Positions 14,868 to 23,319 of a DNA stretch of 25,136 bases are shown one piece after another; the stretch's first letter is position 1, and every line of letters begins with the position of its first letter. The notes beneath the pieces were generated by a model. It made no database searches. It was not told the origin of the DNA and worked only from the letters and a program-made list of their open reading frames with translations. Source of the DNA: an uncultured Clostridia bacterium (lineage in GTDB: Bacteria; Bacillota; Clostridia; Saccharofermentanales; DTU023); the NCBI GenBank assembly GCA_947254895.1, contig CAMYEY010000012.1, positions 1-25,136 on the forward strand, read 5' to 3'. The translations under genes and the position numbers were made by a program.

Positions 14868-16223
14868 ATGTTACATCAAAAGTGGATCAAGTTTAGGCAA
14901 GCCTTGTTGGCCTTTTTCCTCTGCCTTTGTCTAGGTCTTTTTCCGGCTCTGGAGCTCCTAGCTTCGGATTTGTCACATGAGCGTGGACAGCCGACGGAAG
15001 GCCAGACGGAAGAGACCTCATCAAGTCATGAAACAAGGGGCAGTCAAGTTCCGACTAAGACTACAGAAACTGTTACAGAGAAGGAAACAGAAGCTTCTAT
15101 CCCCCAGGCTGAAAAGACGACGAGGCCGGTCAGTCAGTCTACGGGTCATGATGCCACTAACCTTCCTGCCTCTGGTGATAGCTTTGCCGGAAAAAAGAAC
15201 TTCCTCAAAAAGTTTCCCTATGATACGCTTACCGGCTTTAAACTTGAGACCTATAAAGAAAAGCCCTTGACGGAGATATATGCTGACTATGCTGATAAAA
15301 TTGGGGCCATCTATACGGGGCGTAAACGGGCCAATAAAGAGCCATTTTACACGCTGGCTTGTTCCGGCTTTTTCATCTCGGGTGACGGTTACCTCTTAAC
15401 GACCTATGGCCAGATCGAAGATATGTTTGATGGTAATGGTAACCTTAAACGCGATCTGTCGGTTAAGCTTTTGACCAATTTTTCCAAGCAATTAGTAGAC
15501 CTGAGTCTCTATAAGATTGATCCCGGATCGGACCTGGCTATCTTCAAGGTAGACCCGGTCGCCTTGGGCTTGCGTTCAGTTTCCTTTGTTGAACTTTCTA
15601 CATCTTATCCGATCGAGATAGGCGAGGTTATTTATGGGATTGGCCTGTCAGACTTTATGGCAGCTGAAGGTGGCATTTTCCCCGGCTATATTATTGAAAA
15701 AGGGGTAACGGAAGTAAAGGAATCCGGTTACGCCGTCCGCCGCTATAAGTCATCTGCCATCATACCCAATAATTCCAGCGGTAGTGTGATTGTTAATTCA
15801 GCCGGCCAGGCAATTGGCATTTCTACGGTAGCGGAGCTCAATACTCTAAGTGACCGGTATAGCCTTATTTTGCCGGCAGACCAGATCAAATTTTCCCTGA
15901 CCTCTCTCTTCCTTGATCTCGACTTCAATTCCTATCCGTCAGCCGGTCTAACCTTTATGGCAGAACCGGACTACCGACGAATCAGGTCCATCCTAAGCCT
16001 GCCCAAAGGACTTTATGTTACCAGTGTGAGGGCGGATGGACCAGCCTATGTTGCTGACATCAGAAAGGATGATGTCATTATAGCCGTCGATGGACAGCCG
16101 GTTGAAAGCTTTGCTGACTATTACTACAGTCTGACCGAAAAGCAGCCGGGCAGCTCGCTTAAGATTGACCTCTACCGGCCCGGTGAGGCAGAAAATTATA
16201 GTAAAAACCTTTACTTGGACTAG
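14868..16223 (+). CDS. Secreted HtrA-like PDZ protein, probable pseudoprotease
   Basis: Exported or membrane-tethered protein of 451 residues with an HtrA/DegP layout. A signal or anchor helix (about 10-32) ends LELLASD. A Thr/Ser/Glu-rich linker follows (about 33-105). A trypsin-like fold starts with the S1C-type signature CSGFFISGDGYLLTTYGQ. The C-terminal PDZ domain (about 362-451) includes GLYVTSVRADGPAYVADIRKDDVIIAVDGQPV. Aligned by eye, the catalytic His of the HtrA TNxHV motif is Gly181 (TTYGQ). The Asp is kept (Asp222 in SDLAIFKV). The GNSGGP loop reads NNSSGS with Ser303. Loss of His and of the loop glycines argues against normal protease activity. A strong AAAGGAGAGG ribosome site precedes it. 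It directly follows the kinase, echoing CssRS-HtrA of Bacillus, and probably acts in envelope sensing or scaffolding (inference). Confidence 0.85.
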   Translation: MLHQKWIKFRQALLAFFLCLCLGLFPALELLASDLSHERGQPTEGQTEETSSSHETRGSQVPTKTTETVTEKETEASIPQAEKTTRPVSQSTGHDATNLPASGDSFAGKKNFLKKFPYDTLTGFKLETYKEKPLTEIYADYADKIGAIYTGRKRANKEPFYTLACSGFFISGDGYLLTTYGQIEDMFDGNGNLKRDLSVKLLTNFSKQLVDLSLYKIDPGSDLAIFKVDPVALGLRSVSFVELSTSYPIEIGEVIYGIGLSDFMAAEGGIFPGYIIEKGVTEVKESGYAVRRYKSSAIIPNNSSGSVIVNSAGQAIGISTVAELNTLSDRYSLILPADQIKFSLTSLFLDLDFNSYPSAGLTFMAEPDYRRIRSILSLPKGLYVTSVRADGPAYVADIRKDDVIIAVDGQPVESFADYYYSLTEKQPGSSLKIDLYRPGEAENYSKNLYLD

Positions 16224-16230
16224 TTGAGTC

Positions 16231-18309
16231 ATGCCGGATTTTAAACAGACAGACCTTACCTATCTCAAGCAGATTTCAGACAAAAGGGCAGCCCTTTTTG
16301 CTAAATTAGGAGTCCGTAACCTGGAGGACCTCATCTTCTTTTTTCCGAGATCCTACGAGGATATGTCCCAATTAAAGCCCCTCTACCAAGTGGTCGAAGG
16401 GGAGACGGTGACCGTCAAAGGGAGGTTGGTCGATCAACCTAAACTACAAAGGAGGGGCCGCCTTTCCTGGCTTCGGGGGAATTTAACAGATGGTGTTAGT
16501 ATCCTGCCGGTTGTCTGGTTCAATCAACCCTGGTTAGCGAGCAAATTACAAGTTGACCAAGACTACTATTTTTATGGCAAGGTTCAAGCTCAAGGACGGC
16601 GGCTAAGCCTCTTAACTCCGACTATCTTAAGTCAGGAGGACTTTGAGGCTAACCCTATCAGGGCCATCTACCCGCTAACAGCCGGACTTAATCAGAGTCT
16701 AGTCCGTCAAGCTGTCAAACAGTGCCTTGACCTTTATGACCACTATCTAATTGACCCTTTACCGGATAAGGTGAGGCAGGAAGCAGAGCTTTGTAGCCTA
16801 GACTATGCCATATCTAAAATTCACTTGCCGGAGACCGCCTACGAGCATGAAATGGCCCGCGAAAGACTAGCCTTTGAGGAACTCTTTTTGGTAAGGGCGG
16901 CCCTCTACCTCCTTAAGCGAAAGCGCCAAGTTATGGCTAAGGCCCCAGCCCTCAAAGTTGAGGGAACGGGGGTAAAAGAAAAACTCAACCGCCTAAGAGA
17001 GGGGCTCGCCTTTGAGCTGACAAAGGCCCAGGTGAATGCCATCAATGACCTCTTACATGACCTCCGCCAGGAACGTCCTATGAACCGCCTCCTTCAAGGA
17101 GATGTCGGTTCGGGTAAGACGATCGTGTCTGCTTTTGCTATGGCTTACACTGCTTGGTGTGGAGGCCAGGCCATCCTTATGGCCCCCACTTCGATTTTAG
17201 CTGAGCAACATTATCATAGTATGAAAAAATTATTTGCCGAAACGGACCTCAGCTTGGCCCTCTTGACGGGACAGACGGGACAAAAGGAGCGACGGGAGAT
17301 CCTAATCAAAGCCCGGGAAGGGGAGCTGGACCTCTTAATTGGCACCCACGCAGTTTTGGAAAAAGACCTGGAAATGCCCAAGTTGGCTTTGACTATAACA
17401 GATGAGCAACACCGTTTTGGTGTGAGCCAGCGACGCAGTTTGGCCAAACAAGGGGAAAGGGGCCTTATGCCCCATCGTCTGGTGATGTCGGCCACCCCCA
17501 TACCGAGGACACTGGGGCTGATTATCTATGGAGACCTTGACCTCAGCTTGATGAGGGAGCTACCCCGGGGCAGAAAGGTGATTAAAACCTATAGGGCCAA
17601 AAGTCGCGACCTACCACAGATTTATGACCTCATGAGGCGGACTGTAAAACGAGGAGAGCAGGTATATGTGGTTTGTCCCTTGATAGAAGATTCAGACAAG
17701 AGTCAGCTTGAGTCTGCAGAGACGACCTACCAAAAGTTGGCCCAAAAAGTATTTCCTGATCTAAGGGTGGGCCTGATCCATGGTTCGCTTAAGGCAGACC
17801 AAAAAAGTAAGGTCATGACAGAATTTTTAAAGGGAAATATCGATATCTTGGTAAGCACCACTGTCATTGAGGTGGGGGTAGACAATCCTCGTGCCAGCCT
17901 AATGGTCATCAAAAATGCTGAACGCTTTGGCCTCGCCCAACTCCACCAATTGAGGGGGAGGATCGGGAGGTCTGACCTAGAGTCAGTCTGCCTGCTCGTT
18001 AGCGATAGTGATGATGAATTGGCTCAAAAGCGTTTGACCAGCCTCTGTAGGACAGGAGATGGCTTTGCCCTTGCCGAACAAGACCTGGAGCTTAGGGGGC
18101 CGGGAGACTTTTTTGGGACTAAGCAGCACGGTTTGCCCCAGTTTAGGCTGATCAACCTCTACCAGGACCAGGCCATGATCGACCGGGTTAACAGGGTTTT
18201 TCAAAAAATTCTAGACGAGGATCCGGACCTGAAAGAAAAAGACCAGCAAAATATTGTTCGTGCTATCAAACAACGTTACCCTGAGTTGCTTGAGGGACTA
18301 ACCCTGTAG
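16231..18309 (+). CDS. recG: RecG, ATP-dependent branch-migration helicase
   Basis: Double-strand DNA translocase that reverses stalled forks and migrates Holliday junctions. 692 residues, the normal length. The N-terminal wedge domain (about 1-170) includes an OB fold around VVEGETVTVKGRLV. Helicase motifs follow: Walker A GDVGSGKT (Lys296), MAPTSILAEQHY, DEQHRFGV in place of DEAD/DEAH, SATPIPRTL, STTVIEVGVDNP and QLRGRIGRSD. The C-terminal RecG tail is present. It starts 7 bases after the HtrA-like gene and is followed by rsmD 12 bases later, the common Firmicutes recG-rsmD-coaD order. Confidence 0.97.
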   Translation: MPDFKQTDLTYLKQISDKRAALFAKLGVRNLEDLIFFFPRSYEDMSQLKPLYQVVEGETVTVKGRLVDQPKLQRRGRLSWLRGNLTDGVSILPVVWFNQPWLASKLQVDQDYYFYGKVQAQGRRLSLLTPTILSQEDFEANPIRAIYPLTAGLNQSLVRQAVKQCLDLYDHYLIDPLPDKVRQEAELCSLDYAISKIHLPETAYEHEMARERLAFEELFLVRAALYLLKRKRQVMAKAPALKVEGTGVKEKLNRLREGLAFELTKAQVNAINDLLHDLRQERPMNRLLQGDVGSGKTIVSAFAMAYTAWCGGQAILMAPTSILAEQHYHSMKKLFAETDLSLALLTGQTGQKERREILIKAREGELDLLIGTHAVLEKDLEMPKLALTITDEQHRFGVSQRRSLAKQGERGLMPHRLVMSATPIPRTLGLIIYGDLDLSLMRELPRGRKVIKTYRAKSRDLPQIYDLMRRTVKRGEQVYVVCPLIEDSDKSQLESAETTYQKLAQKVFPDLRVGLIHGSLKADQKSKVMTEFLKGNIDILVSTTVIEVGVDNPRASLMVIKNAERFGLAQLHQLRGRIGRSDLESVCLLVSDSDDELAQKRLTSLCRTGDGFALAEQDLELRGPGDFFGTKQHGLPQFRLINLYQDQAMIDRVNRVFQKILDEDPDLKEKDQQNIVRAIKQRYPELLEGLTL

Positions 18310-18321
18310 AGGAGGAGAGCT

Positions 18322-18930
18322 ATGCCTAGAATTATCGCCGGTGAAGCCCGAGGGATTAAGCTGGATAGTAGTAAAGAAGATCTGATGCGGCCAACTGCTG
18401 ACCGGGTTAAAGAGGCAATTTTTTCCAGCCTTCAGGCTCAAATTAAACAAGGGCAAATAAAGAGTTTTTTAGACCTTTTTGCCGGGTCCGGCCAAATTGG
18501 TCTTGAGGCTAAAAGTAGGGGGGTGGCCCGGGTGGTGATGGTCGAAAATAACCGTCGACAACTAGCTACCATTAAGCGTAACATAGCCAAAAGTAAACTC
18601 AAGGTTGAACTGTTGAGCCGGCCGGCAGAGTTTGCCCTCAAAAGCCTACTCGCCGGAGAAGAGCTTTTTGATATTATTTACTTAGATCCCCCTTGGCCCA
18701 GTTGGCCGGATTTTTGGGCCGGTCAAAGTAAGCAGATCAAAGGCCTGCTAAGTCCCGGAGGCCAGGTCCTGCTTGAGTGTTCCAAGAAGCAAGAGCTTGC
18801 AATATCAAGCAAAATTTGGGAAATTGTAAGGCAGAAAGATTATGGCCTAACCCGGTGTTTAAAACTGATGCCTAGGAGGCAAGAAGGACTTTCAGAGGAG
18901 AATAACAGCCATGAGGACTTGGCTCTATAG
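18322..18930 (+). CDS. rsmD: RsmD, 16S rRNA guanine(966)-N2 methyltransferase
   Basis: SAM-dependent methyltransferase that modifies G966 of 16S rRNA in the small subunit. 202 residues, normal for the family. RIIAGEARG at the N-terminus and RPTADRVKEAIFS are RsmD hallmarks. The SAM loop is LDLFAGSGQIGLEAKSRG, and the catalytic motif IV is DPPW at residues 122-125, where relatives mostly have DPPY or DPPF. A GAGGAGAG ribosome site precedes the ATG. Its 3' end overlaps coaD by 20 bases, so the two are coupled. The last ~20 residues are charged and unlike the core, consistent with the overlap. Confidence 0.94.
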   Translation: MPRIIAGEARGIKLDSSKEDLMRPTADRVKEAIFSSLQAQIKQGQIKSFLDLFAGSGQIGLEAKSRGVARVVMVENNRRQLATIKRNIAKSKLKVELLSRPAEFALKSLLAGEELFDIIYLDPPWPSWPDFWAGQSKQIKGLLSPGGQVLLECSKKQELAISSKIWEIVRQKDYGLTRCLKLMPRRQEGLSEENNSHEDLAL

Positions 18931-19432
18931 CGGAACTTTTGACCCCTTTACCAGTGGACACCTGGACATTGCCGTCCGGGCAGCCAGACTTTGTGACCGG
19001 TTGGTTATTGCCCTTTATGATCCGGCAGATGGAAGCTGTCTTTTTTCCCTTGAGGAAAGGGCACAAATGATTTTACTTGCGACGTCTGCTTATGATAATA
19101 TCAAGCTTGTAAGATTTCAGGGCTTAGTAGCTGACGTCTTTGACCAAGTCTCGGCAGAGGCCATAGTCAGAGGGGTCAGGAATGCGATTGATTTAAATTA
19201 CGAGGAACCCATGGCTCACATCAACCATGCTTTGGACCAGGCAGTCGAGACGGTTTTTTTACTAGCTAAAAACAACCTTACCCATGTCAGCGGATCCAAT
19301 GTGCGAGAGCTTGGTAAATTTGGTCGGGTTTTACCGGATATGGTGCCGGCTGTTAACCGGGCTATGGTGGAGGAGAAGTTTAAAGAACTCGCCCGAACTA
19401 GGCAGGGCAGGTCTAGGAGGAATGATGGATAA
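18911..19432 (+). CDS. coaD: CoaD, phosphopantetheine adenylyltransferase
   Basis: Cytoplasmic nucleotidyltransferase that makes dephospho-CoA from 4'-phosphopantetheine and ATP. 173 residues, close to the usual 160. The N-terminal SGTFDPFTSGHLD carries the nucleotidyl-transferase TxGH motif (Thr14-His17). Other family marks are VRGVRNAIDLNYEE and HVSGSNVRELGKFG, corresponding to the ISSSxVRE region. It starts inside rsmD, with AGAGGAG upstream of the ATG. Its stop overlaps the next gene's start. The C-terminal tail is Arg-rich. Confidence 0.95.
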   Translation: MRTWLYSGTFDPFTSGHLDIAVRAARLCDRLVIALYDPADGSCLFSLEERAQMILLATSAYDNIKLVRFQGLVADVFDQVSAEAIVRGVRNAIDLNYEEPMAHINHALDQAVETVFLLAKNNLTHVSGSNVRELGKFGRVLPDMVPAVNRAMVEEKFKELARTRQGRSRRNDG

Positions 19433-19994
19433 CAATAACGATTTTAATGCGCGGACGGGTTCCTTAAATCGGGAACAAACCGGTCAGGCAGACCGGCCGA
19501 CCAACAAGGAAGGGCGGCCTAGCCTCGTTAATTCGCAAAAAGAAATTGACCAGCAAGTGGATGATATCTTGATTCAGATTGAAGAAACCTTACATATGGC
19601 CAGAAAGGTTCCCTTATCGGACCAATGTATGGTTGACCGAGATGAGATCTTGTTTTTAATCGGCCTGGTTAGAGAAAAGTTACCTGAAGAACTCCAACAA
19701 GCCAAGTGGCTCTTGCAACACAACAAGCAACTGATCACAGAAAGTCGCAAGGAAGCTGAGTCCATTTTGAGTGATGCAGAGGTCAAGATGGCCAGGATGA
19801 TTGATGAGCATGAGATTACCCAACAGGCTAAAATTGAAGCCCAAAGGATTATCGATAATGCCAATACCCAGAGCCGGCAGATCCAGTCTTCTACCATGGA
19901 CTATGTTAAGGATAATTTGGATGACCTGGAAGACCAGCTGACTGAGATGCTGGTCTATATTCAGAAAAATAAAAAAGAGCTAGACCTACAATAA
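19425..19994 (+). CDS. Coiled-coil protein of unknown function next to coaD
   Basis: A soluble, highly charged protein of 189 residues with no signal peptide or membrane helix. After a polar N-terminus (1-35) it is almost all helical: a conserved-looking EILFLIGLVREKLPEELQQAKWLLQHNKQL segment, then coiled coil with Ala/Glu/Arg/Gln repeats resembling ATP synthase b-subunit or DivIVA-type helices. Proteins of this type are often encoded after coaD in Clostridia, sometimes labelled ATPase; no ATPase motif is present. The start is chosen at the second ATG of an ATGATG: AGGAGG at 19415-19420 is one base from the first ATG (19422) and four from the second. The frame stays open upstream to at least 19284, but that part lies inside coaD and has no support. 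It overlaps the coaD stop by 8 bases. Confidence 0.8.
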   Translation: MDNNNDFNARTGSLNREQTGQADRPTNKEGRPSLVNSQKEIDQQVDDILIQIEETLHMARKVPLSDQCMVDRDEILFLIGLVREKLPEELQQAKWLLQHNKQLITESRKEAESILSDAEVKMARMIDEHEITQQAKIEAQRIIDNANTQSRQIQSSTMDYVKDNLDDLEDQLTEMLVYIQKNKKELDLQ

Positions 19995-20019
19995 TTAACC
20001 GTTTGAGAAGAGGAAACCG

Positions 20020-20037
20020 GTCCGGCTAAGCCGGGAC
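20020..20037 (+). promoter_or_regulatory. GC hairpin just before the ddl ribosome site
   Basis: GTCCGGC (20020-20026), loop TAA, then GCCGGGAC (20030-20037) fold with one bulged G; the core CCGGCTAAGCCGG is a perfect palindrome around the central base. It ends directly before GGGG (20038-20041), the best available ribosome site for the ATG at 20050. No T-run follows, so this is more likely a translational or mRNA-stability element than a terminator. Function is inferred. Confidence 0.5.
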
Positions 20038-20049
20038 GGGGCCAAGATA

Positions 20050-21135
20050 ATGAAGATAGAAGAACTGAAACTCTGCGTCTTGTTTGGCGGAGAAAGTAGT
20101 GAACATGAAGTTTCGGGCCGGTCAGCGGTCTACATTATAGAACTCCTGAGGAGTCAGTCTGCTAATGCACTTTACCAAATCGGGATAAGTAAGCAGGGCG
20201 AGTTCTTCCTCTTTGAGGGCCCGCTAGAGGAGATCTACGATGGGACTTGGGTGGATAATCCCAACAACCAACCCGTTCTCTTTAAGCCCGGACGACATTC
20301 CGGTTTTTACAGCTGCACTTCGGATGACCAGGCTCCGATCTGGCATCCGGTCGATGTTTTTCTCCCTATCCTCCACGGTAAGCGAGGTGAGGATGGGACC
20401 ATTCAGGGACTCCTGGATATGGTCCATGCCCGCTATGTCGGTTGTAAAGTCTTGTCATCAGCTGTCAGCATGGACAAGGTTGTTTCCCAGCAACTTTTTG
20501 ACCATGCCGGCATCCCCCAGGCTACCTGGACCTGGCTAACGGATACAGGTTACCGTCAAGATAAACTTGCGGCCCTGGAACGCATCGAGGGGCAACTCTC
20601 TTATCCGATTTTTGTTAAGCCGGCCAATGCGGGATCTTCTGTAGGAATCAGTAAAGTTACGACGAGGTCTGAGCTTTGTGCTGCCTTAGAGCTTGCCTTT
20701 ATCCATGACCATAAGGCTGTGCTTGAAGAAACCATAGTCGGCCGGGAAATCGAACTGGCTGTGCTGGAAGACCCTAGTCTGGAATCCGGTGTCTTTGTTT
20801 CCAAGCCGGGAGAAATTGTCCCGGATAAAGAGTTCTATGATTACGAATCAAAATACATATCGGAATCTGCCCGCCTCTTGGTGCCGGCTCAAGTTACTGA
20901 CCGGGAGTATGCAGACCTGGTAGCCTATGCGACCAAGGCCTTTAAAATTGTCAACGGTTCTGGGCTTAGCCGGGTTGATTTCTTTATCGAGCAGCCCAGC
21001 GGCAGAATCTTGATCAATGAAATTAATACGATGCCGGGATTCACTTCGATCAGCATGTATCCCAAGTTGATGACCTCTTCCGGCTATTCAGCTCAAGACT
21101 TAATTAAATCTTTAATCCATTCAGCTTTAAAATAA
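20050..21135 (+). CDS. ddl: D-alanine--D-alanine ligase
   Basis: ATP-grasp ligase making the D-Ala-D-Ala dipeptide used by MurF. 361 residues, normal for Gram-positive Ddl. Visible motifs: VLFGGESSEHEVS at the N-terminus, LHGKRGEDGTIQG, FVKPANAGSSVGISKV in the ATP-grasp domain, and EINTMPGFTSISMYPKL with the Mg-binding Glu and Asn. The omega-loop region reads EFYDYESKYI; the Tyr of the E-[AS]-K-Y motif is kept, as in D-Ala-D-Ala enzymes, whereas VanA-type D-Ala-D-Lac ligases lack it, so normal dipeptide specificity is expected. The ribosome site is poor, and a GC hairpin lies just before it. Encoded 55 bases after the coiled-coil gene. Confidence 0.96.
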   Translation: MKIEELKLCVLFGGESSEHEVSGRSAVYIIELLRSQSANALYQIGISKQGEFFLFEGPLEEIYDGTWVDNPNNQPVLFKPGRHSGFYSCTSDDQAPIWHPVDVFLPILHGKRGEDGTIQGLLDMVHARYVGCKVLSSAVSMDKVVSQQLFDHAGIPQATWTWLTDTGYRQDKLAALERIEGQLSYPIFVKPANAGSSVGISKVTTRSELCAALELAFIHDHKAVLEETIVGREIELAVLEDPSLESGVFVSKPGEIVPDKEFYDYESKYISESARLLVPAQVTDREYADLVAYATKAFKIVNGSGLSRVDFFIEQPSGRILINEINTMPGFTSISMYPKLMTSSGYSAQDLIKSLIHSALK

Positions 21136-21137
21136 AG

Positions 21138-21143
21138 TATACT
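21138..21143 (+). promoter_or_regulatory. Lone TATACT box before the second PBP gene
   Basis: TATACT lies 42 bases upstream of the chosen start of the PBP gene, in a short AT-rich gap after ddl. No TTGACA-like element is found at 16-18 bases upstream, and no extended TG is present. A promoter is possible but weakly supported; read-through from ddl may suffice. Confidence 0.25.
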
Positions 21144-21171
21144 AAAATTGTTGGAGCATTTTTAGAAAGCT

Positions 21172-21177
21172 GGAGGT
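21172..21177 (+). promoter_or_regulatory. Ribosome site deciding the PBP start
   Basis: GGAGGT lies 7 bases before the GTG at 21185. An in-frame GTG at 21176 overlaps this element and cannot use it, so translation should begin at 21185, giving the N-terminus MKAKFVFVL, a normal lipoprotein signal start. Confidence 0.85.
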
Positions 21178-21184
21178 GGGCCGG

Positions 21185-23281
21185 GTGAAAGCTAAATTTG
21201 TATTTGTTTTAACTTTAACGATTGCCTTGCTGTTGACTTCTCTTGGCCTAACATCTTGTAGTGGCCTTAATATCTTTGATAAAAAAGGCGGAGATAGAGA
21301 CTTAAAACTCCACTTGGACGAAGATATGGAGGCCAGTCAGGCTGATCCTCAAGCACAGATCCAACGGGTGCTTAAACTGATCGAGACGGATAACTGCGAA
21401 GCTTTGATGGAATGGATCCACCCCCGAGCCTTGGAAAAATATGGTCGTCAACAAATTGTTGACCGTAACCGGAAAATTCACCAAGGGATCGAGCTCAAGG
21501 AAATTAAGTTGAAGGACTTTGCTCCCTTGAGAGACCAACAAACCGGTGACCTTATCTCTTATCAGGGTACGGCCACTTATGTCACAGACTATGGCAATAT
21601 TGAAAAACTTGTTACCTATAACTTTATCTACCAACCAAAGGCCAACCGCTGGCAACTTGACTGGACACCCAGCGTCATCCTGCCGGGTCTCCATGACCAA
21701 GGCCTGGTTCAAGTTGTCCCCCTCAAGGCAAAACGAGGGTCTATTCTAGACCGGCAGGGGAAAAAACTGGCCGGCCAATCCTTTGTTGACCGAATTGGGC
21801 TTGTTCCCAAAAGCTTTAACCGGAAAGACGGCCCACTTGTAGAGAAAGTCTTTAATCTGCCGGCAGGCTATGTAGACCGCCAGTTGGACCAGAAATGGGT
21901 CAAGGACGATATGTTTGTCCCCCTAAAGGCCATGGCTAGCCTCAACGAAGAGCAGGCTGAAGCGGTCGAAAAATACAATATAGCTGTCGAACAGCTTGAG
22001 GCCCGATCCTATCCTCTGGGTCCGGCGGCAGCCCACTTGATCGGCTATGTCGGTTATCCCACTGCAGAAGACCTGGCCAAGCCGGAAAATAGCGAGCTGA
22101 CAGAGAACGATTTTATAGGCAAGACAGGCCTTGAGTCTCTCTATGAAAGTAAACTCAGGGGTAAAAATGGTTTTAAGTTTATCGTGACAGGAGAATACCA
22201 GCAGGTACTTCTGGAGCAGGAGCCGGTCAATGGTCAGGATATTTACCTCACTATTGACTCCGACCTACAGGGGCAAATTTATCAGCTCGCTAAGGATCGT
22301 GATGCCTGCTTTACGGCTCTAGATCCCAGAAATGGTGACCTCTTAGCCCTGGTTTCTACCCCCTCCTATGACCCCCAAGAGTTTGTTCTGGGGATTAGTC
22401 AGCCGGCCTACGACGACTTGGTTAATAATCCTGAAAAACCTCTGTTCAATAAGTTTATCGGGGCTATGACACCCGGCTCAACAGAAAAAGTCCTGACCTC
22501 AATCGCGGCTTTTAACAGCGGAAACCTGACCCCAACCACTAGTTATAATATTCAGGGTAAGGGTTGGACCTATGACTCCAGCTGGGGTAATTACCAGGTT
22601 ATCCGTTATGAACAGCTTGATGGAGATATAGATTTTACAACCGGTTTGGCTCGGTCAGACAACATCTTTTTTGCCCGCTTGGCCCTTGATATGGGTTTAG
22701 ACAAGTTTAAAGCTGAGATGGCTAAGCTAAGATTTGGTCAAGAAATTTGTCTGGACTATCCTTTCGGCCAGGCGCAACTGACCAATTCCGGCAGCCTTGA
22801 TTCCACTATGCTTTTAGCGGATGCTGCCTATGGTCAGGGTGAATTACTCATTTCTCAAGCCCAGCTGGTTTCAATCTACGGGGCGATTGCTAACAAGGGC
22901 TGTTGGTACCAACCCCGCTTGCTTCTGGCTAATGAGCCTAAAGTTCTTGAAGAAGCTATCGTTAACGAGACCGGCTTGGCGGCTATCGATAAGGCCTTGC
23001 GCCAGGTTTGTACATCAACCTATCCCGTCCTCAACATAAGTGAGGCCAGCCTGGCCGGCAAATCGGGTACAGCAGAAGTGGGTTATGATGAGGCTAGCAA
23101 GAAAAGCAGGCAAAACAGTTCCTTTATTTCTTATGACCAGAAAAATCCCAGCCTGGTCTTGGCTGTCACCTGTTTTGATACCCACAAGCAGTCCTTTACA
23201 GAGGCTGTAGATTTGACCAAGCAAATTTACCAGACCCTCTATAAGTCCGGCCCCTATAAGCCGGCAGATCCCGTAAAGTGA
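21185..23281 (+). CDS. MecA/PBP3-like class B PBP, predicted lipoprotein
   Basis: Transpeptidase of 698 residues from the GTG at 21185. Order: signal peptide with lipobox LTSC (Cys25); an NTF2-like domain (about 50-155) as in MecA_N proteins; the PBP dimerisation domain with KAKRGSILDRQGKKLAG (about 178-194); and the transpeptidase domain. Motifs are STEK at Ser432-Lys435, SDN at 491-493 and KSGT at 626-629. S-T-x-K, SDN and KSG closely match S. aureus PBP2a (MecA), a low-affinity beta-lactam target, and the family also includes B. subtilis PBP3. The match is of subfamily and does not show resistance. The TP domain is about 270-680. It follows ddl by about 50 bases and precedes another lipoprotein gene, so a wall-synthesis operon is likely. 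Confidence 0.9.
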   Translation: MKAKFVFVLTLTIALLLTSLGLTSCSGLNIFDKKGGDRDLKLHLDEDMEASQADPQAQIQRVLKLIETDNCEALMEWIHPRALEKYGRQQIVDRNRKIHQGIELKEIKLKDFAPLRDQQTGDLISYQGTATYVTDYGNIEKLVTYNFIYQPKANRWQLDWTPSVILPGLHDQGLVQVVPLKAKRGSILDRQGKKLAGQSFVDRIGLVPKSFNRKDGPLVEKVFNLPAGYVDRQLDQKWVKDDMFVPLKAMASLNEEQAEAVEKYNIAVEQLEARSYPLGPAAAHLIGYVGYPTAEDLAKPENSELTENDFIGKTGLESLYESKLRGKNGFKFIVTGEYQQVLLEQEPVNGQDIYLTIDSDLQGQIYQLAKDRDACFTALDPRNGDLLALVSTPSYDPQEFVLGISQPAYDDLVNNPEKPLFNKFIGAMTPGSTEKVLTSIAAFNSGNLTPTTSYNIQGKGWTYDSSWGNYQVIRYEQLDGDIDFTTGLARSDNIFFARLALDMGLDKFKAEMAKLRFGQEICLDYPFGQAQLTNSGSLDSTMLLADAAYGQGELLISQAQLVSIYGAIANKGCWYQPRLLLANEPKVLEEAIVNETGLAAIDKALRQVCTSTYPVLNISEASLAGKSGTAEVGYDEASKKSRQNSSFISYDQKNPSLVLAVTCFDTHKQSFTEAVDLTKQIYQTLYKSGPYKPADPVK

Positions 23282-23319
23282 TCCGGTTAAAGAACAAGTC
23301 CCAGGAGGTTTGTTGAAAA

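Noticed and set aside
19284..19424. N-terminal extension of the coiled-coil gene
   Set aside because: The extra 47 residues lie inside coaD, resemble no protein and lack a ribosome site; AGGAGG before ATGATG marks the start.
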